Source: Microcebus murinus
Taxonomy: Eukaryota > Chordata > Mammalia > Primates > Cheirogaleidae
Assembly (NCBI RefSeq): GCF_040939455.1
Contig: NC_134117.1
Coordinates: 27,335,501 to 27,399,500, forward strand
Direction: 5' to 3'
DNA: 64,000 bases
Shown here: piece after piece, positions 1 to 11,660 of the stretch
Numbering within the stretch: the stretch's first letter is position 1
Layout: each line of letters opens with the position of its first letter
Notes under the pieces: model-generated
What the model saw: only the letters and a program-made list of their open reading frames with translations
The model's database searches: none
What the model was told of the DNA's origin: nothing
Made by a program: the position numbers and the translations under genes

Positions 1-1013
1 ATAATATGACCATGATCATTCTTTTGTTAATACCATCATTGTTTATGATTGCTTCTATTTAATAAAGATCAACTTTTTTGAGTTCTCAATAAATGCAGTG
101 ACACTATGCCACTTCTTCTAATATATCTTAGTTGCTGGACCATGGAAGTAAGGCAGAAGAATATGGAACCCTATTATAGTAATTAATAGATTTAAAAAGA
201 AATCTTTGTTCTCAACCAACCTTCAGTTTATCCACTTATTTGAGGCTCTTAGTATGTCAAAAGGGAAGAGAATTGAAATAACAAGTTATTCTTGAGGACT
301 GCAGAATAACTAGAATGACAATTAAAGGAAACATGCGGTCAATCATAATATTAACCTTATCTAATGAAGAAAACTGGAAAATGAAAACACATTTTACTAG
401 GGTAAGAACAGTAATTTCACCACAAAAACAATGTTTGATTCATTCACTCATTCAACAAAGTTGAGTGCTTCTTTCAATGTGCTAGTGCCTACGATAGGGC
501 CTATCACTTAGCAGGTGCCCAATAAATGTTAGAAGGAGGAGGTAGATGGGAGGGTCAAGTGAATGAGCACAGTGAAATAGTAGAAGTACAAAAGAAGTAA
601 TGTCTTATTTCATTCACATTTATACATGCTGCCTTGATGTTCACATTGCAGAAGAATCCTATCTGCTGCTAACTTGTAGCACAATGATGAATAGATAGAA
701 ATTAATTTAGACAGCCCTATGGGCTATGCCTACATATAGGCATCATAGGAGAGTATCTTTTGTGTATGTGATTTGGGGTGAAGGAAAGGTTTCTTTGTGG
801 CCCCAAAAAACATTTCAGTCTATTTATAATGCCAGATATTTCATTTTAGTAAATAATCTTTCGTTCTACATTAGGATGATGCAAAATATGAACAATATGG
901 GAAGAGGTAAACTACTGGTTTAAATTCACACTAAAGTGTTAATGTCAAGTAGATGATCCTTTCCCAAGAGCAGGTTTTGATGGAGGGGAAGAGAAACATA
1001 GGTCAAGGAAATG
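1..1013. other. Intronic DNA, no gene; faint L2-like tail near 430-535
   Basis: AT-rich intron. Around 430-535 the wording CATTCACTCATTCAAC, then GCAGGTGCCCAATAAATG, resembles an old L2 tail. Nothing else is recognised. Confidence 0.5.
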
Positions 1014-1512
1014 CAGTTGACCCTTAAACAACACAAGGGTTAGGGGCACTGACTACTCTTTTCAGTCAAAAATCTGTGTATAGCTTTTGACTCCCTAAAA
1101 TCTTAACTGTTAATAGCCTACTGTTTGGGCAGAAGCCTTATGGATAATATAAACAGTTAACACATATTTTGTATGTTATATGTATTATATACTATATTCT
1201 TACAATAAAGTAAGCCAGAGAAAAGAAAAAGTTATTAAGAAAATCATAAGGAAGTGAAAATATATTTACTATTCATTAAGTGGACGTGAGTTGTCATAAA
1301 GATCTTCATCCTTGTCATCTTCACTTTGAGTCGGCTGAGGAGGAAGAAGAGGAGAGGCTGGTCTTGCTGTCTAAGGGGTGGCAGAGGCAGAAGAGGTGGA
1401 GGGGGTGGAAAGGAAAGCAAGAGAGGCAGGCACACTTGGTGTAACTTTTATTGAAAAAAACCTGCAAGTAAGTGGACTCGAGCAATTCAAACCCATGTTG
1501 TTCAAAGATACT
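1014..1512 (-). mobile_element. Tigger-type DNA transposon, non-autonomous, right terminus damaged
   Basis: Starts at CAGTTGACCCTTAAACAACA, the terminal inverted repeat I associate with Tigger1/2-class Tc1-mariner elements. The body matches the known internal wording, for example the Ser/Asp/Glu-coding tract that reads CATCTTCACTTTGAGTCGGC. The right end keeps CCCATGTTGTTCAAAG but loses the mirrored terminal bases. Short open frames here are remnants of the transposase tail or chance. Confidence 0.75.
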
Positions 1513-2186
1513 TTACTCAAAGGAGACAGAGGACCCCAAATACAAACTATACCACATTAATATCTTGGGATGACATCCATGGATGATTCTAAGTTTTGTG
1601 GGGCCTGAGGGTTACACAATGGGGACCTTTTTAAGAAAAGGAAAACAAAGCAAATTTGTAAATTTTAGAAATAATCTGACCATATGAACCCATAAGTAGG
1701 GCCTTCCCAGGACATTGGTAGATGCCTATGAAAGCAGGAAGTTGGAAGTTTAAGCTCCGTGAACTTCCTAATAAATTAGCCTTTGTGACCTCACTTGGCT
1801 ATGCATCTGCAAGTGGGAAAATATGACCTCAGGGAAACATTTGGCTCTTTTCCTTCATATATAAGACTAATAATATTATAGGGGGAAATTTAGTGTGAAA
1901 GATATGTTTATCACAAAAGAGTGCCACAGTTTCAATCATTGTAATTCCATGAACCTTGATTTCTTTGATTCTTAGATATAAATATTTCCTTGAATCTTAG
2001 ACACAAATAATTATAAAATGCACCATCAATTTAATAACAGCTGGGAAGGCTGAGAGTAAACAGCAGGCAAGTTTCATTTGATACTGATTATGAATAACAT
2101 TCTGATTTCAAAGGCATTAAACTGTGAAAAATACATCATGAACTTATAAACATACATTAATTATATTATCTTTTGAGTTACAAATA
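1513..2186. other. Intronic DNA, nothing recognised
   Basis: About 670 bp of AT-rich sequence without an open frame, RNA gene or repeat that I recognise. Confidence 0.6.
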
Positions 2187-2343
2187 CCATTTATTGAGTG
2201 TATTATATATTCTTAATCCATCAAAGAAGCCAGTAATTTGCACAAGGCCACAGAGCTTGCTATGTAGTAAAATTAGAATTTAAACTGAGGCCCACCTAAC
2301 TCCAAAACTTGCACTCTCGTCCATTACACTATTCTGCATCTCC
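2187..2343 (+). repeat. MIR SINE fragment
   Basis: The run from CATTTATTGAGTG through GCCACAGAGCTTGCTATGTA to TCCATTACACTATTCTGC follows the core and 3-prime half of the MIR consensus with many substitutions. Confidence 0.6.
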
Positions 2344-3689
2344 CACACTTATTAACTAACCACTTATTTTGTAACCTACATAATACTTACATTCCTAACC
2401 ACCCAGGATCAGGAAAGCTTTCAAAGAACACTGAATGTTCTTGGTGAAAGAACACCAATTTGCTCCCACAATCATATGATAATTTGGGGTGGGTGTTTTA
2501 GAAGTGAGGGTGGAATGAAAATTAGGTATCATGGTATTAGGCAAGTGATAGTGGAAGAGAACAGGCTTTTTGAGATCTGATTTGCATTCACCTACTGGAC
2601 TCCATTCATGTTTCATCTGCATAGGCTCTTGGTTAACATATAGTGAGGTCCTATTATGTACAAGGCAATGACAATGTGAAGAAGGCATAGGAACAAATTG
2701 CTATTCCTTTTTTGTTCTGGGGCAAAAACTTCTTCAGGAGGAAGAGGCAATATTGGGGTGATCTTTCAGTGTTTCAACATGGAAGCGGGAAGATTATAGG
2801 ATTTGTCCTGAGCAGTAATAAAATTACTACTGAGGCTGGTGGAGCCTATGACTTGTAAGTTGGTAAAATATCCAGTAAGCGTGAGAGATTGGTTAGTCAC
2901 AGAAAAGAACTGAGAAAGGGAAGAAGTATGATTTATGTGCAAGTACCTGCTCTCCAATCTATCTCTCCACTACCACCATCCTTGAATGTAGCCATTGCTT
3001 TGGGACTCTGTGAAACTTTCTTATGTTCTTACATATGATCACAATTTCTTTACCTTCCCAGTAACTTTATCTTTTTTGTGCATGTTCTTTTTAATTTTGT
3101 GTTTTGTTGCAATTACATTGAATTGCTTTTTTGTGGTTTGAGATAACAGGTGCAGAGAATGCAATTTTAAATCCTAAAAATGTCACAGAAACAAAGCCAC
3201 AAATTAAAAATTGATCTGATACTAAAAGAAAATGGGCAAATATGGCACTCCAGAACAGGGAGATGATAAAAAGAAATTATACAGAAAAAGATTAATGAAA
3301 TTGACAGGAAGTACATTAGACAGAAGAAATAAATCAAGAGGAGTATGATGTGATATTGGAATGACTAAGCTCCGAATAGCCCAGCTTGTCTAACCTAAGA
3401 AGGACATGTTAAATATGGTGGCAGCTTGTAGGTTTCCTCAAAGAGGAGAATTCAATTAGAAAGTGAACAGAGCCCTGAACTGGAACTGTGAGGATTTGGT
3501 GTTTGCCCTTGTGATCTTGAGGTTTTTAGTTATATTCTCTAAAAGTTAGCCTTTTCATTAGTGAAATATTATCTCTCTCATTTGTTTAGTAAGTATTTAA
3601 GCAAAGTAATTTTCAAGCATTCTATAGGGCAGGCAAAAAGGAAAAAAATGGAAAATTATAATTCAGTATATTAAGGTCAAGGTCAGAGA
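2344..3689. other. Intronic DNA, nothing recognised
   Basis: Unique-looking intron. The open frames here are under 100 codons and show no family resemblance or codon bias, so I do not call them. Confidence 0.6.
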
Positions 3690-4410
3690 TAGATTCAAAG
3701 AACTTTGAAACCTAGAGGAGAGAAGAATTAACTTTGAGGAAAGTTTCACAGAGGAAACAACATTTGAAATAAGCTTTGAGAAAAATATCAGACAACATGA
3801 ACAAGGGGTGAGTAGGGGAAAAGGTAATCAGTAAAAAATAAAACAACATTGTGTAGTTGAAAAGTGGTGAGTCCATTCTGTGTGATGAGCCATAGGTCTT
3901 GTAGGAAGGGATGGGAGAAAAGGTAGCTAACAGTAGTTATGCAGGGCCTTAGAGAGCAATTTAAATAAAGTAGTATGCATCTTATCCTGTGGCCCAGAGG
4001 TTCTCGACTTTATTCTACAATGTCTAATATACTCCCATGGATAAATAGATAAATAGACTGTGGATTATGTGCAATTACTGACTCCTTAGCTTTTTCCCCA
4101 GTTAAGGAAACATTTCAGAATTTTGGTGAAATATTATTATGACAACTTTGAAGCCACCCTTTTTATTTTTAAGTAAGTTATTCCTAAATCACTGCTTTCA
4201 GTGTTATTGGAACAAGTTACTTCTAGCATATCTCCACACTGATCAAACAGACCTCTCTGTGAGCATGAATGATGGAGTACTCCTGCTGGCAGTGGGGAAC
4301 TTTTGAAGGTTCTTAAGCTGAGAAGGATTTGTCAAGTTAGCAAATGGCAGCAGTGTGAGGATGGACTAGAGGAGGAAGAGATTAGAAGCAGGAAGACCAA
4401 GAACAAATAA
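3690..4410 (-). repeat. L2-like ancient LINE fragments, interrupted
   Basis: Segments near 3730-3990 (GCAGGGCCTTAGAGAGCAAT) and 4320-4400 (GCAGCAGTGTGAGGATGGAC, then GAAGCAGGAAGACCAAGAAC) match, in order, the upstream 3-prime region of a mammalian-wide LINE read backwards. About 300 bp between them are unrelated. The assignment to L2 is from memory. Confidence 0.4.
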
Positions 4411-6261
4411 GATCCAGAACTCAGGAAGGAGAAGTGAAGAAGGAGAGAACAGAGTCAATATGATCCTCTCCTTTTCTAATATAGCAGGTATACCTAGAGT
4501 CAAAACACACACAAGAAGGATGGAAAGAAACATAGGAACAGTACTGAGCTCTCACCTTGATCACTTACAAATACAGTAAGGAATAAAGACTGCAGAGGCA
4601 AGAGTATATCCCTAAAAAGAGCTCTGTGGATAGGTAAGTTTCAAGAAGCTTCCTCAAGCTACTCAGCGCTTTGTAACCAACTATATAGAGGACCAGTTTG
4701 GGTTACTTAAAGAGCTACTGCTCTTCCTGAAATCCTGGGGAAGTTTGATTTCCAAGTAGATGAGATGCTTGAATTAATAGACTCCAGCTTCTTACAGAGG
4801 GTGGGCCTCCTGCCAGGGCTGATTAGCCCAGCTGGCCTGTCCACTATTCCTGTTTTATTGCTTCCTTTCTCATTAAGGAAGGTGTTGGGTTTGGATAACC
4901 ATAAACAACATGTCTGCTGCTGCAAGGCTACCATCACTTGCACAGCCAGTGGCTGAAGCCAGTCTCTCTGGAGTCTTTTTAAAAGACTTAGATCACAGTT
5001 CTGGAGACAGGATATCAAGGAAATACAGGAAGAGGAAGCCCAGGTTTGAAAATGTGCCACATAAATGGTTATTGTTTAATTTTTACTCTTTTTTTCTTTT
5101 TTAAAAACTAAAAGTGATATGGAAAATAAAACAAAAAAATCTGAGTTTCTCTCTCTGTCTATCTACATTTCCCTATCTCTCTCTATCTCTTCTCTATTAC
5201 CCCTCCTCCTTCATCTTATCCACATGAAACAATCCTGATAGTCCCCAACCCTGAAATGTGAGGGAAGGAGCTTTCTCTTCCTACAATTCTGCCTCTAGCA
5301 GGCCCAGGGTTTCTGAGCAGCCACTGGCCACTTACCGAGCTGTTCTGTGGGTGCCTCAAAGGTCCCTTGACCACATGGGACCAAGGGCTGAGTCTACTTG
5401 AGAACAAAAGAACTGCTGAAAGGCAGCCAACCATTCAGCTTCCCTCTATGCGTACTTAAGTAATCTCAGCATTTATATTAATACTTCGCCCTCTCGAGAC
5501 AACGTATCCCTTAAAATAACCTTCATTGGCACATCATTTCTCACCAGGAACTGTACCCTTTTTCCTTCCAAAGTACTCCAATTTTCTCTCTTCCAGCACA
5601 GGGAGAATCATATTTACTCAGAAAACCACAGTGTTGAACTATAGCCCTTGGTTTCTTAGAGTTTCACTTTCTAAGGGAATTTTGCAGCTGGTTCCATCTG
5701 CTTTTCCTGATTTTTTTTCTCTCCTCTTCTGCCCATGCTGATTTCCTCCCCAGGTCCAGCCAGCACCCAGCTCAGTGTCCGTCCCTCCACCACACTTCAC
5801 CGTGATGGGCTTCTCTGTGCAGGGAAGACCAGCTCATCAAGCCTCCCCCTATGTCCCAAACCGTAAATGCTCAGAAAATATTTGTTGACCTGTACCAACT
5901 ACTCCTAGAACCTTTAATGCATTCTGGGAATATTTCCCCCACAAAACATTTCATATAACTGATTTAGGAATTTTATCAAAGCTCTCCCTTACTGAATGCT
6001 TTTTGTTCATGTGGCTTGACAAGAATTGCCCCTTTCCTAGGAATGAACAAATGAACTACTCTGAATGATAATTATGTTTATGTGAATTATCCATGTGCTT
6101 TTGAATTCTAAACTGGCCTTTCCTGCTGCTTAGCATGCATCTGAGCTATTACCTATCACCACCAGTGGTGTGTCTGAAGGAAAAGCGACAAACTCTAATG
6201 TCATTCATCCAAACACAATCTCCTGTGCCTTGGACAAGAAGAGTAGTCACTTTGGTCTACA
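4411..6261. other. Intronic DNA, no gene
   Basis: Unique-looking intron with a pyrimidine-rich tract at 5142-5217. Open frames of up to 117 codons on either strand overlap each other and resemble no protein I know. Confidence 0.55.
5142..5217 (+). repeat. CT-rich low-complexity tract
   Basis: Imperfect TCTC and TCTA runs with interspersed CCT, about 75 bp long. Read on the other strand it is a purine tract. Confidence 0.8.
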
Positions 6262-6510
6262 CTTCTAAGTGCTTATTCTATGCCAGACGCTATTTCAAGT
6301 GCTTTGCAAATATTAAGTAATTTACATATCATAAAATCCTCTGAGACAGATATTATTATTATTCTAATTTGTCAGCTGAGGAAATTGAAACACAGAGAGG
6401 TAATGTAACACACTCAGGGTCACGCAGTGAGTGCATGATAGAACCAGCATCAAATGCAGGCCACCTGTCTCGAGTGTCCATGCCCCTAGCCTCTACTCTG
6501 TGTGACCACC
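6262..6510 (+). repeat. MIR SINE, nearly full length
   Basis: Follows the MIR consensus through most of its length: AAGTGCTTATTCTATGCCAG, then CAGCTGAGGAAATTGAAACA, GGGTCACGCAGTGAG and the CTAGCCTCTACTCTGTG end. Confidence 0.8.
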
Positions 6511-6763
6511 AATAACAATGATTTTTAGATTGTTTGCTTTAAAATCTTCCTGCAAGTCAAAAAAGAATTCAGATTAACTTTTATTTACACAGAGTCAATG
6601 TCCTTGCAGGGTCCTCTGTACACAGTGTTTTATAAACCCCACCATTTTCTGGAATCAAGTACTCATTTAAAGGAGCTAGACTTTGAACTCCCTTTGAAAT
6701 ATAATCATCTCATACAAATTGCCCCTCCAAGTTGAGCATGCCACCCTCCAACTACATACAGTA

Positions 6764-7310
6764 GGTCTTTGAGTAATGTCATTTCATTCAATGGCATTTC
6801 ATTATACATTGATGAGAAAAAAAATCAATCCCCAGCTGGAGCCACTATTTGCGTGGGTTTTCTCTGGGTACTCTGGTTTCCTCTCACATCCCAAAGATGT
6901 GCACATTAGGCTACCTGGTGTATCTAAATGGTCCCAGTCTGAGTGAGTGTGGGTGTGTGTGAGTGTGCCCTGTGAGGGAATGGTGTCCTGTCCAGGGCTG
7001 CTTCCTGCCTTGCTCCCTTGGCCTCCAGGATAGGCTCTGGCTACCTGTGACCCTGAAGTGGAATAAGCAGGCTGGAAAATGAATGAATGAATATAAATTA
7101 TTGCAAAATAAAAATCTGTAAAGTCTACGATAATGATACAAATGCACAATAAACAATGCAGTACTGAAGAGCTCAGCGAGGCCACCATAATTGATATTGT
7201 TTGTTTTCAAGTTGCCTTATGGTAGGAGGTGCTTCTTACAACGTTCACTTTTCCAACACTGATTCCTTGATTTAACCCACCAGCTCTAGGACTGCTATCA
7301 CTCACTGATT
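6764..7310 (+). repeat. Ancient interspersed repeat of unassigned family
   Basis: The segment opens with GTAGGTCTTTGAGTAATGTC, continues with GCGTGGGTTTTCTCTGGGTA and ACATCCCAAAGATGTGCACA, and later holds GGATAGGCTCTGG and three ATGA units. I recall the middle wording as an interspersed repeat of mammals with relatives in other vertebrates, possibly the tail of an L3/L4/RTE-like LINE; the left edge is more like a DNA-transposon end. I cannot name it. Two overlapping minus-strand open frames (128 and 99 codons) run through it and are probably chance. Confidence 0.5.
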
Positions 7311-8190
7311 CACAAAAAAATTGGGAAAATAATTTTCTTGTTTTAAATTAATCTTTCTTAAATGTATAGCTCACACTTATTTTAATGCTTAATATTAAAA
7401 ATGATTTGTGTCTTTATTTAGAAATTCAGTGATGTTTTGTGATAGCATATGCCAGAAGAACTTAACTTTTTATATCAATCAGCCTACAGTAAAATTGGTT
7501 TTGTTATATGTTCTTTTGCTCAAAGTTGCAGTTTCCAAGAACCTATTGATGACCTTAAGTGAGGACTTATTGTACTTACAGCAAATATTCTAAAGGGATA
7601 AATGATGGAAACACATGATTGTCTTCTTATTTTTAATATTAGAACATTATAATGAGCTTGATACCTCAAAAAATCCTTCTGGTATCCAAATCACATTGGA
7701 CGGTAATTGGCCTTTACCACTTCTGAGGCTATTGGATTCCATATATAAAGCACCTATTAAGCAAAGCGGGATTTCCCTTTTTTCTCTCTGAAATCAATGA
7801 GAAGACCCCCAGGCCTGATATCCTGGGATTTACCAAACATATGTTGCTCTTATCTAAATCTTTCATATTGTTACAGGTTTTCATTATATGCCTTTATTTT
7901 TCCTGATCTCTGAACTTGGGTTTTTTTGTTTGTTTGGGGTTTTGGGGTTTTTTTGTAATAACACTGGGAAGAGAACTTTATTGCCCAATAAATATTTGTC
8001 CCAGGTATGCCATAAAGCATAGTTATGAAGGCAAAAATGTTCCCTAAATTGTCTGTTTTCCACAATCGTGTTCCTATTTTTCAACATTTAAAGTGATAAA
8101 GTTTATATTATTCCTCTTTGTTTGTATCTCTGTTCATAACAAACACAGATATGTCTTGCTAAAATCCAAATGATTTTACTTCCCTAGGAC
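7311..8190. other. Intronic DNA, nothing recognised
   Basis: AT-rich intron with a T/G-rich stretch at 7920-7955. No gene or identifiable repeat. Confidence 0.55.
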
Positions 8191-8795
8191 TTTTTTTTTA
8201 AATTTCAGAGTACTGTGGGGGTACAAATGCTTTGTTTACATAAATTGCCTTTGCACTGCCCAAGTCATAGCTACAAGTGTGCCCATCCCCCAGACAGCGT
8301 ACCCTACATCTGTTAGGTGTGAATTTACCCATTCCCCCTCCCCCCTTCCACCTGCCCGACAACCTATAAATGTTACTTCCCATATGCGCACATTAGTGTT
8401 GATTGATTACTACCAATTTGATGGTGAGTACATGTGGTGTTTATTTTTCCATTTCTGTGATATTTCACTTAGAATGGACTCCAGCTCCCTCCAGGATAAT
8501 ACAATAGGAATTCCCTATTTTTAATGGCTGAGTAGTACTCCATGTTATACATATACCGCATTTTGTTAACTCATGTATTGATGGGCACTTGGGTTGTTTC
8601 TACATCTTTGAAATTGTGAATTTTGCTGCTATAAACATTCTAGTGCAGATGTCCTTTTTATAGAATGTCATTTTTTCCTCTGGGTAGTTGCCCAGTAATG
8701 GGATTGCTGGATCAAATGGTAGTTCTACTTTTAGTTCTTTGAGGTATCTCCATACTACTTTCAATAGAGGTTGTACTAGTTTGCTATTGGCATGT
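8191..8795 (-). mobile_element. L1 LINE 3-prime end, 5-prime truncated
   Basis: Read on the minus strand it runs from the ORF2 C-terminal region into the 3-prime UTR and ends in an A-run (the T-run at 8191-8199). The plus-strand text ATGGCTGAGTAGTACTCCAT and GGGATTGCTGGATCAAATGG are hallmark L1 ORF2 phrases in reverse. The UTR resembles the copy at 41362-42642, so it belongs to the same strepsirrhine L1 lineage. ORF2 is badly truncated and not functional. No clear target duplication. Confidence 0.85.
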
Positions 8796-8934
8796 TGCTT
8801 CCAGTTCTTTGATCAGTATAGTTCCTTTTCTTAGGTCATATAAATTCCTTAAAAAATGGCAGTTTACTGTGAGCTTGTGCAAAGCATGATTGTGTTAACG
8901 TCTTTGTCTGACTAGAGCACCACAAACTCCTTAT

Positions 8935-9028
8935 AAGCACTTACTCTGTACCAGGCACGCTACTAGTAAGTATATACAAAAGCAAATAAAACAGGATTCC
9001 CTGCCCTCAAAGAGCTAATCGTTCAGGG
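8935..9028 (-). repeat. L2 LINE 3-prime fragment
   Basis: GCACTTACTCTGTACCAGGC followed by ATTCCCTGCCCTCAAAGAGC is the reversed L2 tail. Confidence 0.65.
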
Positions 9029-9254
9029 TTTGAAGGAAATTTCCCAGATTTCTTACTTTGATCAAAAATGGTAGTTTGGAATCCTATCACCAAACTGTAA
9101 GAATATTTGGCACTAGTTCCTCTGAATTCATTCATCAGCTTAGAAAGACTCACATAAATGTTCATCTGCTAGGTCTATGCCCCTTCCTACTAGCTCTCAG
9201 AATCTGCCTGTGATTGGCCTAATGTTATGTATCCTTTGATAAAGCAAAGATCCT

Positions 9255-9322
9255 TAGCATAGTCCCATCAGATATTATTTCCTCTTATAGATGAGGAAAT
9301 TGAAGCTCAAAGTGATCACAGA
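9255..9322 (+). repeat. MIR fragment
   Basis: TAGATGAGGAAATTGAAGCT preceded by a CATCAGATATTATTTCCTC segment matches the MIR core. Confidence 0.5.
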
Positions 9323-9362
9323 AAAAAACAGAACTTTAATTTGTATATTATTTTGTAATTTT

Positions 9363-9364
<2 letters not shown>

Positions 9365-9400
<36 letters not shown>
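9365..9400 (+). repeat. (AT)18 microsatellite
   Basis: A perfect run of 18 AT dinucleotides; length variation between individuals is likely. Confidence 0.97.
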
Positions 9401-9402
<2 letters not shown>

Positions 9403-9419
9403 CAGCTACAATGATCTTT

Positions 9420-9955
9420 AGGTAAGTCAGATCAGATCATTCTCTTACTTAAATACCTCCAATAGCTTTCCATCACACTCAGAAGAAAAACACCCCTTCT
9501 TTCTTCTCTGACTTCATTTTAAAAAATCTTTCATTCCCTTACTTACTATACTCCATTTGGTCTTTTGGTTTTGCAAACAACAGACCTGTTTCCACCTCAG
9601 GTGCTCTTGCTGTGCTGTTCCTCCAGATCCATTAAGGGGCTAGCTCCTTCTTCAATCAGGTCTCAGCCCAGCTACCACCTTCCAGAGGAGCCCTCCTTGA
9701 CCACTGTTTATAGTGTTGACCTTCCTCTCCTGCCTAGTCCATTTCTAGCATATTGCTCTGTTTCATTTTCTTCCTAGCCCTTATTATTATCTAGATTTCT
9801 TTTATTTGTTTACGTTTTTATTTTCAGTCTCCTTCCCTTGACTAAAATGTAAGCCAACAAGATCAGAGACTTGTTCTGTTTCATTGCTGTAGACCTGCCC
9901 CTAGAACTCTGCTTGGCCTATACCAGGTGCTCAATAAATATTGTTGAATGAATGA
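9420..9955 (+). repeat. L2 LINE 3-prime end
   Basis: A long L2 3-prime UTR: the CAGATCATTCTCTTACTTAA opening, CCAGAGGAGCCCTCCTTGAC in the middle, AAAATGTAAGCCAACAAGAT later, and the terminal CAGGTGCTCAATAAATATTG with TGAATGA units. Confidence 0.8.
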
Positions 9956-10391
9956 GCTAATGCATTTGATGATGCCTTAATGTTTTTGGATGGAAATTTT
10001 TCTAACTTCATTTTTATATATTCTCTTTTTCCTCCAACCCATATATTTGTTTCTGAGATTACCAGCTCTGAGCTATATTTAACTTTCTTGGTCTCCCATA
10101 CTTGTTGTTTATATAATTTTAACTTCCATAATAAAACATACTTTGGGGTAATAGCCAAGGGGATCTGCATCAGTGTTATGAGATACTAATACATTTTAGC
10201 ATTTTATTTAGAAGGAACTTAAAGTTCATCTACACCAAATCTAAATTGAAGTCCAAGATAATGACTTCTAAAAGTCTCATAATTAGCCTGTGGTAGAACC
10301 CAGAATTTCTAGGGCCCATTTCTATTTCCATGTTATAGTTATTTGCCTACTTAGACTCTGCCTCTCCTTTTATTAATGTATTCTTTTATAT

Positions 10392-10560
10392 ATATTTATT
10401 TACTGGGCTATAATTCACATACCATAAAATTTACCCTTTAAAAGTATAAAATTTGGTGGTTTTTAAATATATTCACAGAATTTTGAAATCAAATCAATCC
10501 CAATGATTTAATGTTAAAACACCCCAAAAGAAACCCCATACTCACTAGTAGTCACACAAA
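10392..10560 (-). repeat. Old L1 (L1M) 3-prime UTR fragment
   Basis: CTATAATTCACATACCATAA, then TTAAATATATTCACAGAATT and CCCCAAAAGAAACCCCATAC follow the reversed 3-prime UTR of old mammalian L1 subfamilies. Confidence 0.65.
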
Positions 10561-11429
10561 TATATTACTCATCTCGCTCTAGTTAGTCATAAAGGAGGCA
10601 CATAGTTTATCATGTGCACAGATATTTTTCTAGCACTATTAGTTTAAGGGAAATCATAGATGTAAGTCCTATAATTTCACCACACAGCTCTGTCTTTTCA
10701 CCACTAAAGGTTTTTTTTTTTTGTTTGTTTGTTTTGGTTTTTTTTGCTTCACTTATTTATATGATTTCCAGCTTCCCTTGAGTTGGGCATTTGGAGCAGT
10801 GTTGAAAAGGGTGTGAGGACTATCTTGTGGTGTCCTCACATGACCGTTCTCTGTGTACTAAAGTGAATTTTTGTTTAATCTTTAACAACAAGCCAGTTTG
10901 ACCCCCACCATTAATTATCAGGATTTTTCTTCCATTCTTGATCACAGTTCTCACTTTCATGTCAAACTTGTATAATTTTTTTTCACAACTTGATTTCTGA
11001 AAGAGTCAATAACTTTGCTGACCCTGATTTAAAAATAGGTTCCAAATAATGCAAATTCTCTAGTGAATGAGAGGAGAGAGGGCAGAGAGCAACACCTAGG
11101 TAAAAATGAAAAGAGGAATGTGATTGTTTGTTGATGTATACCCATGGGTTTTCCCAATTTTTTTTTCATTTTTGGGGGACCTCAGAGAATTAAATTAAAA
11201 TCATACTCCTAAACTCACAGCAAACTATTATCATCAGTTCGTGAAAGGTCCTGTTTTTATTTTAATTTTTACCTCCCTCTTATACATTCCTTCCTTATGT
11301 ATTTGATATGTCCTTATATGTCTTTGATATATGTCCTTTGATAATGTCTTTATAGGGTATTTAGTGTTGTTGGGTGTGAATGAGTAATTAATATTGTGCC
11401 ATAAATCTCATTCTATTTCTTTTTTTCAA
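10561..11429. other. Intronic DNA, no gene
   Basis: AT-rich intron with a T-run and TTTG units at 10711-10746. Nothing else recognised. Confidence 0.55.
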
Positions 11430-11660
11430 AAAATAAAACTACTAACCTTTTAAAGCCTATTCATGTTACTGGATTTACATTGAATTTATTGTTTCAACTG
11501 CTGTATAGTATTTTATAGTATGTATTCACCACATTTTATTTTTCCATTCCTCTAGCAATGGACACCCACTACAAACAGTGACATAGTGAATGTTCTCAAA
11601 CTTGCCTCCTTAGAGACCAAAGGAAGAATTGCTTTAGTGTGTATGTCTAAGAGAGGAATT
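11430..11660 (-). repeat. Possible old L1 3-prime fragment
   Basis: CAACTGCTGTATAGTATTTT and the following ACATTTTATTTTTCCATTCC resemble reversed L1M 3-prime UTR wording. The match is weak. Confidence 0.35.

Noticed and set aside
4707..5104. 117-codon minus-strand frame with two plus-strand frames
   Set aside because: Mutually overlapping short frames without recognisable protein similarity.
6802..7188. 128-codon minus-strand open frame
   Set aside because: It crosses an ancient interspersed repeat and a GTGTGT stretch (THTHTHS run); no sign of a gene.
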